From: Aestuariibacter sp. A3R04
GTDB taxonomy: Bacteria; Pseudomonadota; Gammaproteobacteria; Enterobacterales; Alteromonadaceae
Direction: 5' to 3'
Length of the DNA stretch: 64,000 nucleotides
Assembly (NCBI RefSeq): GCF_018860805.1
Contig: NZ_JAHKQR010000011.1
Span: forward strand, 736,238-800,237
Shown here: one piece after another, positions 18,707 to 28,248 of the stretch
Layout of the letters: each line of letters opens with the position of its first letter
Position numbering within the stretch: position 1 is the first letter of the stretch
Notes under the pieces: model-generated
Database searches by the model: none
Seen by the model: only the letters and a program-made list of their open reading frames with translations
Told to the model about the DNA's origin: nothing
Translations under genes and position numbers: made by a program

Positions 18707-20100
18707 GTCGCAATTCTACTCGTTACATAACTGTGCGCTGATTCGTCAATCAGCGCAATGTCAGGAACAGAAAAGGCTTCTGGACACGTCATTGATTCGA
18801 GGAATTTATGTAAGGCCTGTGTATCGCTGCTGGTGATGGCAAAGGTACAGGCTTTGTGGTCAACCTCCAAATAAACCGGGCTGTTGTGTGGGAGACCCGA
18901 ATATTTCGTGATTGTGGTTACGAGGCTAATTCCTTTGTAGCAAGCGTCAACAAACTCGGCGATGTTGTCAAAATTGGCAACGTAAACCCGCCATGGAAAC
19001 CGGACGACGGTAACCGGCAACGCGCAGTCGCGCAATTGTTCGACACTTAACCATTGCGACATGCTGTAATAATTAAAACTCAAATGTTCTGATGAACAGT
19101 ATCCAGGCATATAGCGGGCAACATCAGGGGCTGAAATAGTTGTTTTCAGTGTGTCCATGCCTTTGAATACAGATTGAAAGCGCGGTACCTTGTCCACATA
19201 CATGGTAATCGGAAATTGGTCGTATATATCTTCTTCTCCTTGCCCTGTGGTGTGAACGACAAACAGGTTTTGTTGAATGCCGTGTTTAGCGGTGAACACG
19301 TAAATATAGTCCTGAACAATCGATTCACTGCTCTGTGCCACAGGTTTTACGATACCTAACGCAAGGTTGTGAATGGTATTCAGACTTTCCATATATTTTT
19401 CCAACAGAACTATTAAATCGATTCTCGCAGGTGTCTCTTTCAAGACGGAGGCTCTGAAATCGCCAGGGCCACCAAGATAATCACGATCGATAAAAGCGCT
19501 GAGACAAAACGTTCGCGAGATTTCTGTCTCGTCTGTTATTTCGCTGACAATGTGCACGGCGTGAACACTCAGACCATTGTAGGATACATAGTCATAAAGA
19601 CATTCCATAAAGCGGTAGCTAAAACTTCGTTTATATTCCGTTTCCATTTGTGCGGTAACTTCGTGAACTTTGAGCCTGTCGTGTGGCAAGCAGGATTGGA
19701 TGTGCCGCTTGAGTTGGGCTGTATAAGTTCTTGCGCTCAATACGTAGTTGTTCACACAGGCATTCACTCGATGACTGGCTTGAAGTAATTCCTCTTTATT
19801 TGCACCAGATATGTACTTATCCATCAGGGCAAGGAGCGCTTCTGTAATTAACCTGAGATTCGCTTCTACAAGATAAAATTTATGATGGATGGCGTGAACC
19901 GCTGATAAGCGTTTGCGAGCCCGTTTTAAATCCTTAAATTGCTCTTCCTCCAAAAGAAGGCTTTTACCGTGAAGTGGAGAAACGATGTGGTATTCCGAAA
20001 CCATATTTTTAGGTACCAAGTCAGGGATAGCGCAAAGGGTACCACGGCCTGTGTCCTCTCTGAAACGGATTTCACTTTTCATCGAGCGATGTGTTTTCAC
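18703..20100 (-). CDS. Uncharacterised protein, 465 residues
   Basis: I do not recognise this family. The protein has no signal peptide or membrane segment. The first third (about 50-150) is rich in helix-forming residues with possible coiled coil. From about 165 it becomes mixed alpha/beta, with SFSYRFMECLYDYVSYNGL and several aromatic-rich strands. The reading frame begins with GTG at 20100; the ATG at 20082 is an alternative and neither has a strong ribosome site. It is convergent with the phytochrome response regulator, overlapping by 4 nt, and divergent from the DUF2750 gene 45 bp away. Codon use looks like that of its neighbours, so it is probably a real chromosomal gene of unknown role. 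Confidence 0.7.
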   Translation of the reverse strand: MKTHRSMKSEIRFREDTGRGTLCAIPDLVPKNMVSEYHIVSPLHGKSLLLEEEQFKDLKRARKRLSAVHAIHHKFYLVEANLRLITEALLALMDKYISGANKEELLQASHRVNACVNNYVLSARTYTAQLKRHIQSCLPHDRLKVHEVTAQMETEYKRSFSYRFMECLYDYVSYNGLSVHAVHIVSEITDETEISRTFCLSAFIDRDYLGGPGDFRASVLKETPARIDLIVLLEKYMESLNTIHNLALGIVKPVAQSSESIVQDYIYVFTAKHGIQQNLFVVHTTGQGEEDIYDQFPITMYVDKVPRFQSVFKGMDTLKTTISAPDVARYMPGYCSSEHLSFNYYSMSQWLSVEQLRDCALPVTVVRFPWRVYVANFDNIAEFVDACYKGISLVTTITKYSGLPHNSPVYLEVDHKACTFAITSSDTQALHKFLESMTCPEAFSVPDIALIDESAHSYVTSRIAT

Positions 20101-20145
20101 CGTTTCGTTGATATACTCCGCTCATTGCCTACAAAAGAGAATACT

Positions 20146-20544
20146 ATGTTTCCACAAACCCTTTCTGCCAAACTTTCAGATGTGGTCATCAGTCAGGCTA
20201 TAAGCCTCAGTGCTGAAGAGCGACAGGAATTATTTCTTCAATATGTGGTTAAATCTAACGAGGTTTGGCTCGCCCAGGGCGGTGACGGGTTTGTGATGAT
20301 TGAACAAGGCGATCAACTGTGTCTGCCCGTGTGGCCCCATACCGACCTTGTCTCTACGTGGCAGGGGCTTCCCGGTGATTGTCATGCTCGCGCCGTTCCC
20401 ACGCAGACTTTTTCAGAGGTATGGTTGCCGGGCCTTGCGAAAAACAATACAGCAATTGTTATTTTCCCCTTGCGAGAAGACGACGCAGGAATAAAAATTA
20501 CGGCGACTGAATTATTGGAAAGTTTACAGGAAGAAGGGCAGTGA
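20146..20544 (+). CDS. DUF2750 family protein
   Basis: Small cytosolic protein of 132 residues matching the DUF2750 pattern: an N-terminal helix with RQELFLQYVVKSNEVW, then VWPHTDLVSTW and a C-terminal VWLPGLAKNNTAIVIFPL. The molecular function of the family is unknown. The open frame extends to 19939, but the ATG at 20146 is preferred because the family similarity starts there and the extension would run antisense through the neighbouring gene. Its stop codon overlaps the GTG start of the SufE gene, so the two are very likely translationally coupled, which hints at a link to sulfur-transfer chemistry. Confidence 0.72.
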   Translation: MFPQTLSAKLSDVVISQAISLSAEERQELFLQYVVKSNEVWLAQGGDGFVMIEQGDQLCLPVWPHTDLVSTWQGLPGDCHARAVPTQTFSEVWLPGLAKNNTAIVIFPLREDDAGIKITATELLESLQEEGQ

Positions 20545-20936
20545 GTGACACTTTGCAACCTTTGGCCGAGGCTGTTAAACGTGCAAAAGGGTGGGACCAA
20601 ACCTTACGAGCGGTTATGTTGGCAGGAAAGCATTTAAGATCTTTACCGTCGCCATTTCACACAGCGCAATTTTTGGTGCCGGGTTGTCAGAGTAACGTCT
20701 GGTTGAGACAAGACCCTGACACAGGGGTATTCCAAGCTTGGTCCGACGCAAAAGTCATGCGGGGAGTACTGGCGCTTCTCATGGAGTATACCGAGTCTGT
20801 AAGGTCAGAAATAACCCAATCGGCTGTACAGCAATATCTGTCTGAGCTTCATCTGGATAGGGTGCTCACCACCTCCCGAGCAAACGGTATAAATACTGTG
20901 GTAGCTCGATTGTGTGAAGCCAGACGAATACCATAG
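20541..20936 (+). CDS. SufE/CsdE family sulfur acceptor
   Basis: Accepts persulfide sulfur from a cysteine desulfurase (SufS or CsdA) for Fe-S cluster or thio-cofactor assembly. It is 131 residues long, the normal size. The acceptor residue is Cys49 in VPGCQSNVWL, and the conserved ALLMEY and C-terminal helical region are present. It starts at GTG overlapping the upstream stop, with GAAGG as ribosome site. No desulfurase gene is nearby, so whether it is the SufE or CsdE paralogue cannot be decided. Confidence 0.88.
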   Translation: MSDTLQPLAEAVKRAKGWDQTLRAVMLAGKHLRSLPSPFHTAQFLVPGCQSNVWLRQDPDTGVFQAWSDAKVMRGVLALLMEYTESVRSEITQSAVQQYLSELHLDRVLTTSRANGINTVVARLCEARRIP

Positions 20937-20938
20937 AA

Positions 20939-20976
20939 GCTGGGCAAACATTTATGGTAGTAATAGACTGCCCAGC
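20939..20976. terminator. Inverted repeat between convergent genes
   Basis: An 8-bp perfect inverted repeat: arm GCTGGGCA at 20939-20946 and arm TGCCCAGC at 20969-20976, with a 22-nt loop. It lies between the SufE gene stop and the glycosyltransferase stop. It has no run of T on either strand, so it is at best a weak bidirectional terminator or an mRNA 3'-end stabiliser. Confidence 0.4.
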
Positions 20977-20985
20977 CTGCGCGGT

Positions 20986-22224
20986 TTAGTTTGACAGTCG
21001 GTTTTTAGCTTCAATCCACTGACTCATGTATTGGGTGGATCGCAGCGTGTGGTGCCATAGCAATCCTTGCATAAACAGGTCAGCTCGCCATTGGTCAAGG
21101 TTACTCAGTGCCGCTTCGAGTGCGTCGTGAAGTTGACTTGCATTTTTATCATTGTCAAATTGTGACGCTAGCACTTCCTCGCCGTGCTTTTTTGCTGCTA
21201 ACCAGACTGCTTCATTGGTGTACAAGTCGACTGCGCTATTAACGAAGTCTCTGTCCGAGTCTACAACGCTCCCCGGCCAATTTGCTTCATCTGTGATACC
21301 CTCTGCGCCAATGCGTGTGGTGACCGAAGGCGTATCGCATTGCATGGCAAGCACCAACTTGCCTTTTATCCCCGCACCGAACCGAAGTGGTGCGAGCATT
21401 ACCCGATGGCTGGCAACGGTGTTTGCGGCGTTTTCGGTCCATCCATGTACTCGAAAGCCTGTTTTGGGATTATCCATCGCCATGGCCTTTTTAGGGGGAT
21501 AAGCGCCGTAAATGTTAAGGGTGGTATGGGAGAGCTTTTTCCTGATTGACGGCCACAAACGTTGCAGTTCGATTACTGCGTCCCAATTGGGGGCATGGCG
21601 AAAGTTTCCAATAAATACAAAATCGCGTTTATGTGTAAAGTCTGGTAATGATATTGGCTCGCTACCCAAAAATAGTGGCAGGAGGCACAACTGTTTAGAC
21701 GGAACCTGATAAACCTCTTGCAGGAGCGTCAATTCCACGGAAGAAATGACCAGCGTGAGATCACTGCGCAAGATAGCGGCAACTTCCCGATGAGCCTTGT
21801 CAGAATTGACTGGACAGTTAAGGCAAATTGCTTTGCCTGCCTTCACACTTTCCATTCTACTCGCCCGTAAACTGTGGAGATCTTCCGTATTTAACACTCT
21901 TAAAGCGCCAGGACATTGCTGCCGCACTCTGGCGCTAAATTGCTCTTCTGTCATAAACCGGTCGAAAATAACAACGTCAGGGGATAGTGCGTGAATTCTT
22001 CTGTCGAAGGTATCACAATTCAGTGTGATTGGTTCGAAACTAAACAACGGATGTTCAACGGTATCAACATACGGCGAATCGTTGCAGGCACTCATGAATA
22101 TGACGCGCCATTGACGTGCCAAAAAGCTGGAAATTATCCCCATCATGTTTTGACCTGCCGCAGAAGAATTAGATTCCGGCCATACGCTGCCTATAATCAC
22201 CACTTCACGAATTGCTTCAGACAT
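20986..22224 (-). CDS. Glycosyltransferase, GT4-like
   Basis: GT-B fold glycosyltransferase of about 412 residues. The N-terminal strand EVVIIGSVWPES begins the first Rossmann domain. The C-terminal donor-binding domain contains FVFIGNFRHAPNWDAV, then HGWTENAANTVASHRVMLAPLRFGAGIKGKL, typical of GT4/GT1-like enzymes. The frame is open to 22284, but the ATG at 22224 is preferred because it immediately precedes the first strand. Donor and acceptor sugars are unknown. It stands alone rather than in a polysaccharide cluster, and a role in surface glycans or in glycosylating one small molecule is equally possible. Confidence 0.8.
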   Translation of the reverse strand: MSEAIREVVIIGSVWPESNSSAAGQNMMGIISSFLARQWRVIFMSACNDSPYVDTVEHPLFSFEPITLNCDTFDRRIHALSPDVVIFDRFMTEEQFSARVRQQCPGALRVLNTEDLHSLRASRMESVKAGKAICLNCPVNSDKAHREVAAILRSDLTLVISSVELTLLQEVYQVPSKQLCLLPLFLGSEPISLPDFTHKRDFVFIGNFRHAPNWDAVIELQRLWPSIRKKLSHTTLNIYGAYPPKKAMAMDNPKTGFRVHGWTENAANTVASHRVMLAPLRFGAGIKGKLVLAMQCDTPSVTTRIGAEGITDEANWPGSVVDSDRDFVNSAVDLYTNEAVWLAAKKHGEEVLASQFDNDKNASQLHDALEAALSNLDQWRADLFMQGLLWHHTLRSTQYMSQWIEAKNRLSN

Positions 22225-22598
22225 TAAACCGCATTTCTCAAATAAGTTCTCAGGAGGACACATAGTAACAAATTCATAAGACAATCGCTTTTGTGAATAA
22301 GTCTTGTTTTTACGTATGTTTTTTTATTCTTTTGTGTACAGACAGCTTAGGGATAAGTGCCATTTTCTGATATTCTTTTACACTAGATGTTGCCATTGCA
22401 GGGTACAGACAATTACAGATCCGCATAAAAGTAATATTCGGTTGGCAGGAGTTGTGTTAATAGCCTATATAGTTAGAAGACATAAAGCGGAATAGCGTCA
22501 GCCCTATGGCAAATAATCATTGTGAATATAGCCATTTAATACAATGTGAAACAGCGTAGACAACGTTCTTATCAGCGTGAGTGGTGGAGTAAGAAGTA
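22225..22598. other. 374-bp divergent intergenic region
   Basis: AT-rich space between the glycosyltransferase (leftwards) and the HDOD gene (rightwards). It must carry both promoters. The hexamer-plus TACAGACA occurs twice (near 22338 and 22404), and no clear hairpin is seen. A 63-codon open frame at 22304-22495 has no ribosome site and a low-complexity product, and is not called. Confidence 0.5.
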
Positions 22599-23444
22599 AT
22601 GAATGTACATGACATTGCAGACAAAGCCAGTGACATATTTGTTTTACCCGATGCCGTCATTCGTTTAAAAGAGTGTATGGATGACAGTGCCGCCAGTATT
22701 GACGATATCGCAGAAATAATCGCATTTGACCCAGGGCTGACTTCCCAAATGCTGAAAGTTGCCAATAGCGCGCTATATCGCTTTCCAAATAAAATTGAGA
22801 CCATTAGCAAAGCCCTGCAGGTTATCGGTACCCGTTCAGCCTATGACTTAGCCCTCGCGTACGGAATTACTCACGCTTTTAGTGAGGTCGATTCAAAAAT
22901 TATAGATTTGGACAAGTTCTGGGAACAAAGTGTCAGCTGTGCGTTACTTGCAAAGTACTTTGCTGAATCCCTGCGTATTCGGGAGCCTGAGCGTCTGTTT
23001 GTTTGTGGTTTGCTTCACAACGTCGGTGAGCTTGTTGTGGTGTCGTTACTGCCCCACGATGCCAAGCGATGTATGGCATTTAATACCAGGGTTAGTCCAG
23101 CAGAGTTACAGCAGGCCATACTGGGATTTACCTATGCAGAGCTCTCTGCTGCACTAGTAAAAAGATGGGGGATCCCCGATGCCATCATCCGGCCGGTATC
23201 GTTGATACACGATACTGATAGTGGTGTTGAAGATGAAGATATCAGAATACTGCAGTTGTCCTATGTATTGGCTTTAGATAATGTGAACCCGGAAGTGTAT
23301 CCGAGTTACAACAACCTTTCCCCGGCCCTCCATGAGTGTTTGGCGCTGAACCGAGAAGACCTCGAAGATGCTCTGGACATTACCAATCTGCAATGCATTA
23401 GTGTTATGTCGTTATTTAACCCCAACGCATTCATGCTCTATTAA
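22599..23444 (+). CDS. HDOD domain protein
   Basis: Stand-alone HDOD domain (a non-catalytic HD-related domain) of 281 residues, used as a signalling or scaffolding module. The N-terminal helices contain DDIAEIIAFDPGLTSQMLKVANSALY, the hallmark of the family. FVCGLLHNVGELV stands at the position of the HD motif but lacks the full metal-binding set. It has no receiver or kinase domain. The GGAGTAAGAAG ribosome site before the ATG is good. Family members often link to flagellar, type IV pilus or c-di-GMP regulation; the specific role here is unknown. Confidence 0.88.
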   Translation: MNVHDIADKASDIFVLPDAVIRLKECMDDSAASIDDIAEIIAFDPGLTSQMLKVANSALYRFPNKIETISKALQVIGTRSAYDLALAYGITHAFSEVDSKIIDLDKFWEQSVSCALLAKYFAESLRIREPERLFVCGLLHNVGELVVVSLLPHDAKRCMAFNTRVSPAELQQAILGFTYAELSAALVKRWGIPDAIIRPVSLIHDTDSGVEDEDIRILQLSYVLALDNVNPEVYPSYNNLSPALHECLALNREDLEDALDITNLQCISVMSLFNPNAFMLY

Positions 23445-23451
23445 AACGCCC

Positions 23452-23479
23452 TTTTGCCGTTTTCAACTGCTCGGCAAAA
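23452..23479. terminator. Inverted repeat between HDOD and thioesterase genes
   Basis: Perfect 8-bp arms TTTTGCCG (23452-23459) and CGGCAAAA (23472-23479) with a 12-nt loop, just after the HDOD stop and before the convergent thioesterase stop. The A/T parts belong to the stem itself, so a classical U-tract is lacking. A bidirectional terminator is plausible but unproven. Confidence 0.45.
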
Positions 23480-23489
23480 AAGCAGTGAT

Positions 23490-24305
23490 TTAATCGAAAA
23501 CCGCGACGGTTTGCCGGCTTATGGCAACGACGTCATTGTGACGATTCCAGATGGTGGCTTCGGTGTGTCCATAACCACCGGCTGCCTGACGGGTATTTAC
23601 CTGATAAGCAAACCAGTCTTCTCCACTAACAGGGTGATGAGGATGGATGAACTCCAGGTTCCAGCTTACAGTACTGGCAGGTGCAGGCCACCTAAGCATT
23701 TGCAGCAAGGTGGGAGGCCAAGCATCTATCATGGCAATCAGGTGAGCGTCTGTCATTTCAACGGGTGCCTTTTTGTAGCGCATAAATCCGTGGTAACAAC
23801 TGGTGCTCTTGTTCGTGAACGGCAGGCTTCCCTCTGCAATAGACAAGTCGAAGTGTTGGAAAAACTTTGGTGTTACCTTGGGAATTTGAGGGATGTATTT
23901 AGCTTTCAAAGGCCACTGCATGCCATGGGTGTCCGTGTTATCCACTCGTACTTTCGATTTTCTCGCCATGCCAAAACAAGCCTGGCTGAATACACAAACA
24001 TGATCATTTTGCATAATTTGCGCAGTGTAATGTGAAACACTTTTCCCTGTTCTCAAGCAACAAACTACAATGGTGAACGGTTGGTCTGCTTGAAGCGGAC
24101 CAATAAAGTTAGTGGTGAAAGAACGAAGTTTCCGTTCGTCGGTGACCTTGGTCGCGATTGCCTGATAAGCCATGGCCGCGGAAATTCCACCAAACGCGGT
24201 GCGCCCCTGAGTCCAATCTTTGGGAATGACTAACGCGTCACTTTGCCATGTCGTTTCACTAATTGCAGACATTTCTGGCGATCTAAGAAGTTCATCTACA
24301 TGCAT
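23490..24305 (-). CDS. TesB-like acyl-CoA thioesterase (double hotdog)
   Basis: Predicted acyl-CoA thioesterase of 271 residues. The first hotdog domain contains DWTQGRTAFGGISAAMAYQAI, a pattern of TesB-like enzymes, and the second ends with TEATIWNRHNDVVAISRQ. The frame is open to 24461, but that would place the start 2 bp from the divergent hydrolase start. The ATG at 24305 leaves a 158-bp promoter region and begins shortly before the conserved fold. No strong ribosome site separates the candidates. It faces the alpha/beta hydrolase, and the pair may act on related esters or thioesters, although that is inference. Confidence 0.78.
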   Translation of the reverse strand: MHVDELLRSPEMSAISETTWQSDALVIPKDWTQGRTAFGGISAAMAYQAIATKVTDERKLRSFTTNFIGPLQADQPFTIVVCCLRTGKSVSHYTAQIMQNDHVCVFSQACFGMARKSKVRVDNTDTHGMQWPLKAKYIPQIPKVTPKFFQHFDLSIAEGSLPFTNKSTSCYHGFMRYKKAPVEMTDAHLIAMIDAWPPTLLQMLRWPAPASTVSWNLEFIHPHHPVSGEDWFAYQVNTRQAAGGYGHTEATIWNRHNDVVAISRQTVAVFD

Positions 24306-24463
24306 AACTGTTCTGGTCGGATGAGTTTTGGTGTATGCTATCAGAGTTTTTGGCAAGAGCCAATTTGTAACCACCGTGTTACCGGTTTTTTTGATAAAAC
24401 GCCAGGCGAATCCTAAAGCCGTGCTGAGTATTTGAAGATCACACTCGATGAGATGAAGCAATT

Positions 24464-25261
24464 ATGCCCATAGTTCATTTTGCCCACGCCAACGGTTTCC
24501 CCGCGCAAAGCTATGCGGCACTGTTTGATGCTTTGCCTAAAACGTGGACCGTATTGGCGAAACCTAAGTTTGGACATCATCCTAATTACACCGTTGCGGG
24601 AAATTGGACGCAGCAGGTAGAAGAACTAGCACATTTTTTAGCTGACCAGGTCAACAATGAACCGGTTTGGCTTGTAGGGCACTCGTTTGGGGCTGTGTTG
24701 TCATTTATGATGGCTTGTCGTTATCCTCATCGAGTACTTGGTCTGATTATGCTCGACCCGCCCATTGTGTATGGTTTCAGTCGCCACGTTGTAAAGCTGG
24801 CGAAGTTGTTCGGAATGATGGACAAGATTACACCGTCTAAACTCGCTAAAATTCGCCGCACCTGTTGGTCAAAACACGACAATGTGGAAGCGTATTTCGC
24901 TGTTAAACCATTGTTTAAAAATATGGATAAACGGTGTATACGCGATTACATTAAAAGTGCGACTTCGATTGAGGGGGATGACAGAAAGCTTACCTTTAAA
25001 CGAGACATAGAGGCCGATATTTTCAGACACTTTCCCCACAACCTGCATACCTTTAAGGGGCGCTTGCATTGTCCAGCACTACTTGTACAGGCTAAGCAAT
25101 CTTCGGTGACTAAGGAAGCCGATTTGCGCAAATTCCTCAGGGACAATTCGATTACACGAACGTTCTTTGATGGTGGGCATATGTTTCCACTGGAACAACC
25201 TGAGCGTGTAGCGGATGTGATTTCCGCAACGCTCAGGACCTGGGAGCAGAGCTATCGCTGA
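24464..25261 (+). CDS. Alpha/beta-fold hydrolase
   Basis: Soluble alpha/beta hydrolase of 265 residues. The nucleophile elbow is GHSFG with Ser74, the N-terminal HANGFP supplies the oxyanion region, and His239 lies in [10 protein letters not shown]. The acid residue after strand six is not obvious (QAKQSS occurs there). The cap region at about 105-190 is basic and aromatic. The substrate is unknown; esterase or lipase-like activity is most likely. Its 3' end overlaps the convergent glgC by 10 bp. Confidence 0.85.
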   Translation: MPIVHFAHANGFPAQSYAALFDALPKTWTVLAKPKFGHHPNYTVAGNWTQQVEELAHFLADQVNNEPVWLVGHSFGAVLSFMMACRYPHRVLGLIMLDPPIVYGFSRHVVKLAKLFGMMDKITPSKLAKIRRTCWSKHDNVEAYFAVKPLFKNMDKRCIRDYIKSATSIEGDDRKLTFKRDIEADIFRHFPHNLHTFKGRLHCPALLVQAKQSSVTKEADLRKFLRDNSITRTFFDGGHMFPLEQPERVADVISATLRTWEQSYR

Positions 25262-26523
25262 CGGAAACCTACTGGCATACCCAGCATTTCACGTGTAACT
25301 AACACTACGCCCTTTTCCGATACTCGGAATCCACGGGCGCGATCTTCATCGTGGTTGTAGCCGATGACTGTACCTTCCGGAACAACACAACCGCGGTCAA
25401 TGACGACCTTTTTAAGTTTACAGTGACGCATTATTTCCACGTCCGGTAATATCACCGCCTCTTCAATGGTGCTGTATGAGTGCAGTCGTACGTTGGAAAA
25501 GCACAAGCTTCGTCGCAGAGTTGAGCCAGAAATAATACAACCGCCAGACACCACGGAATTAATCGCTTCACCTCTTCGACCATCTTCGTCCCAAACGAAT
25601 TTAGCGGGTGGAAGTTGTTCCTGGTAGGTCCAAATTGGCCACTTTCTGTCATAAAGGTTAAGCTGAGGGACAGGTGCTACCATTTCCATATTGGCTTCCC
25701 AGAAAGAGTCAATAGTACCTACGTCCCGCCAGTACGCTTCTTCGTCACCGGAATTTTCGAATGGGTAAGCAAAAACATCGTGGTCTTCAATAATTGAAGG
25801 GATAATATCTTTACCAAAATCACGTTGAGACCCCGTTGTTTTTGCATCCCTTTGAAGTTGTTCAAACAAAAATTCAGTATCGAAAATATAATTACCCATA
25901 GAAGCCAGGCAGCGGGAATCATCTCCGGGCTGTGGTGTGGGGTTTAGAGGTTTTTCTTCAAAGCCCAGTATGCGCATATCTTTGTCTACCGACATCACGC
26001 CAAATGCGCCAGCGGCTTCTTCAATTGGCACAGACATACACGACACTGTCATTCTGGCTCCACTTTCAACATGCCGAGCAAGCATAGGGCCATAGTCCAT
26101 ACGATAAATATGGTCACCGGACAAAATCATCACGTATTTGGGTAATTCGTCCCGGATGATGTCAATATTTTGAAATACCGCATCAGCGGTACCTTCGTAC
26201 CAGGAATCGGAAAAGCGCTGAGACGCGGGTAGGATCTCTACCGATTCTGCCAGTTCTTTTTTAAAGTGCCCCCAGCCCCTGACAAGGTGCCTGATTAACG
26301 AGTGAGATTTGTATTGTGTGACAACACCGATACGTCGAATGCCCGAATTAACACAATTAGACAGAGGAAAATCGATGATGCGGAATTTACCACCAAAATA
26401 TAAGGCTGGCTTCGCCCGCCAGGTAGTCAGTTCATGCAGTCTGGACCCTTTTCCTCCGGCCAGGATAAGCGCGTAGGTATCACGGGTAAGATTACTGATA
26501 TAGCGTGAACTGTTATCAGCCAT
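25252..26523 (-). CDS. glgC: Glucose-1-phosphate adenylyltransferase
   Basis: Makes ADP-glucose for glycogen synthesis and is usually allosterically regulated. It is 423 residues, full length. The nucleotide-binding start is [16 protein letters not shown], followed by [15 protein letters not shown] and the GDHIYRMDY site. The C-terminal left-handed beta-helix ends in the [14 protein letters not shown] region. GGAG lies 8 nt before the ATG. No other glycogen gene (glgA, glgB, glgX, glgP) is next to it, so the pathway is dispersed in this genome. Confidence 0.97.
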   Translation of the reverse strand: MADNSSRYISNLTRDTYALILAGGKGSRLHELTTWRAKPALYFGGKFRIIDFPLSNCVNSGIRRIGVVTQYKSHSLIRHLVRGWGHFKKELAESVEILPASQRFSDSWYEGTADAVFQNIDIIRDELPKYVMILSGDHIYRMDYGPMLARHVESGARMTVSCMSVPIEEAAGAFGVMSVDKDMRILGFEEKPLNPTPQPGDDSRCLASMGNYIFDTEFLFEQLQRDAKTTGSQRDFGKDIIPSIIEDHDVFAYPFENSGDEEAYWRDVGTIDSFWEANMEMVAPVPQLNLYDRKWPIWTYQEQLPPAKFVWDEDGRRGEAINSVVSGGCIISGSTLRRSLCFSNVRLHSYSTIEEAVILPDVEIMRHCKLKKVVIDRGCVVPEGTVIGYNHDEDRARGFRVSEKGVVLVTREMLGMPVGFRQR

Positions 26524-26660
26524 GTTATTTCTCCATGTGAAAGCACGATACCACTGTGCCTGAGATGTAAAAAATTTCTTAAACCATTTAGACTTACGGA
26601 TCTGAAATGATAATTACCATCTTACACAAGATTATTCGTAAAACCAGATAAGGATAACGA

Positions 26661-27644
26661 ATGCAAAAAAATAATGATCGCACCGCTGTCATTTTTGACC
26701 ACGATGGCGGCATAGATGATTTACTTTCCTTGGTATTGTTACTGAGCATGGATCATGTTGACGTTTTAGGCGTCACTATTACTCCCGCAGATTGCTATCC
26801 CGACGACGCATTATTAAGCACGTTGAAAATACTGTCATTAACGGGAAACCAGAGTATTCCCGTTGCCGTTGGTAACAAAGTAGGACCAAATCCATTTCCA
26901 CCAGATTGGCGGGCGCAACCGCGAGTGTGTCATAGTATGCCTGCGATGCTGCGTGTCGAGGAAACACGGGGCAATGTCAGTGCGTTGCCTGCAGATGAGT
27001 GGATGGTTCATTTTCTGAAGCAGTCTGCCGTTTCAGTAACCGTGTTGATGACAGGTCCCTGTACCAACCTGGCTCATGCACTGGATGCTTGCCCATCTAT
27101 TGCTGAGAAAATTGACAGGGTTGTCTGGATGGGGGGGGCAGTAGACGTGAAGGGCAATGTGGCCATGCACGACCACGACGGTACTGCAGAGTGGAACGCA
27201 TATTGGGATCCGTTGGCCACACATCAACTTATTAGCAGCGGTGTTAGTGTGCTTATGGTGCCCTTGGACGCTACAAATGCACTGCCTGTGAACAGGGCAT
27301 TTTTGACACAGTTAGCGAAGGTTGGCACAGAGGTTTCTGATTTAGCTGGACAGTTTTGGGCCGCCACCGTGACAGCCATTCCCGCCTATGAATTCACGTA
27401 TTTTTTATGGGATATTCTCGCCACGGCGGTGATGGGTCTTCCCTCATCGGCGATTACTGTAACATCGGGCTCTATTGCTGTCAGTGTTCAAACGCCCAAT
27501 GCAGGTGAGACTTATCGCGCTGCGAATGGAGAAGGAAACACAGTTCAGTGGGTCAGTAGCGTTGATGCGGATCTGGTACGAAACTACGTAATCTCTCAAT
27601 TTTCACGACCGTTTAGTGCATTTACTGCTGAAAATGTAAGTTAA
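26661..27644 (+). CDS. Inosine-uridine-preferring nucleoside hydrolase family protein
   Basis: Hydrolyses the N-glycosidic bond of ribonucleosides for base salvage. It has 327 residues. The calcium/ribose-binding N-terminal motif reads DHDGGIDD (D-x-D-x-x-x-D-D preserved, although the usual P is G). VLMTGPCTNLA and VVWMGGA follow, then AEWNAYWDPLA. There is no signal peptide, so it is cytosolic. AAGGATAACGA precedes the ATG. It is followed after 37 nt by the SRPBCC gene on the same strand. The preferred nucleoside cannot be told from sequence. Confidence 0.9.
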   Translation: MQKNNDRTAVIFDHDGGIDDLLSLVLLLSMDHVDVLGVTITPADCYPDDALLSTLKILSLTGNQSIPVAVGNKVGPNPFPPDWRAQPRVCHSMPAMLRVEETRGNVSALPADEWMVHFLKQSAVSVTVLMTGPCTNLAHALDACPSIAEKIDRVVWMGGAVDVKGNVAMHDHDGTAEWNAYWDPLATHQLISSGVSVLMVPLDATNALPVNRAFLTQLAKVGTEVSDLAGQFWAATVTAIPAYEFTYFLWDILATAVMGLPSSAITVTSGSIAVSVQTPNAGETYRAANGEGNTVQWVSSVDADLVRNYVISQFSRPFSAFTAENVS

Positions 27645-27681
27645 TTGTTTTATATTTGTTGTTAAATTTGGAGGGTTAAGC

Positions 27682-28215
27682 ATGGTTTGGTTAAAGCGTT
27701 CAATTATATTCCTTACAATCCTGATTGTAGGGTTGCTGGCTATCGGCCTGGTTTTGCCCTCTGATTATCACGTGGAACGGCAAGTGGTCATTCAGGCGAA
27801 ACCCGGGGACATTTATCCCAGCGTGGTAGATTTAAAAGCCTGGCCTAAATGGGGCGTGTGGTTTAAAAGGGATCCAAACATGCAGGTTACTTATTCCGGT
27901 CCCGATAGAGCTATTGGAATGGCATCTTCGTGGGTGAGTGAAACGCAGGGCAGTGGTGAGATGGAGATCACGGATTTAAAATACAATCGAAAAGTAACGT
28001 ACCGTCTCTATTTTCCCGATTTCGACATGAGTTCAACCGGTGAGGTTACCCTAGAGGACGTAGAAGAAGGCACGCTGGTGACTTGGTCGGACGCAGGTGA
28101 TATGGGTTTAAACCCCGTAAACCGCTATATGGCTTTGATGATCGATGGCATGATTGGGCCCGATTTTGAAATGGGGTTAGAAAATTTGAAGACGGTAGTG
28201 GAAAACCAGCAATAG
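27682..28215 (+). CDS. SRPBCC-fold membrane-anchored protein
   Basis: Protein of 177 residues with one N-terminal membrane anchor (about 7-27), then a START/polyketide-cyclase-like SRPBCC domain beginning VERQVVIQAKPGDIYPSVVDLKAWPKWG, the usual opening of this fold. The fold binds hydrophobic ligands, but the ligand here is unknown. It has an excellent GGAGGG ribosome site. It is likely co-transcribed with the nucleoside hydrolase, though no functional link is evident. Confidence 0.82.
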   Translation: MVWLKRSIIFLTILIVGLLAIGLVLPSDYHVERQVVIQAKPGDIYPSVVDLKAWPKWGVWFKRDPNMQVTYSGPDRAIGMASSWVSETQGSGEMEITDLKYNRKVTYRLYFPDFDMSSTGEVTLEDVEEGTLVTWSDAGDMGLNPVNRYMALMIDGMIGPDFEMGLENLKTVVENQQ

Positions 28216-28248
28216 CAACACGTATCCGGGGTATGAACACTATTTTTT

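Noticed and set aside
22304..22495. A 63-codon open frame in the glycosyltransferase/HDOD gap
   Set aside because: No ribosome site; a cysteine- and aromatic-rich product without family features; AT-rich region where chance frames are common.
23454..24035. A 193-codon plus-strand frame
   Set aside because: Lies antisense to the thioesterase, which has clear domain motifs; the product shows no coherent fold pattern.
26661..27644. Nucleoside hydrolase suspected to be inactive because of G in place of P in the N-terminal motif
   Set aside because: The metal-binding aspartates (D-x-D-x-x-x-D-D) are all present, so the change is tolerable.
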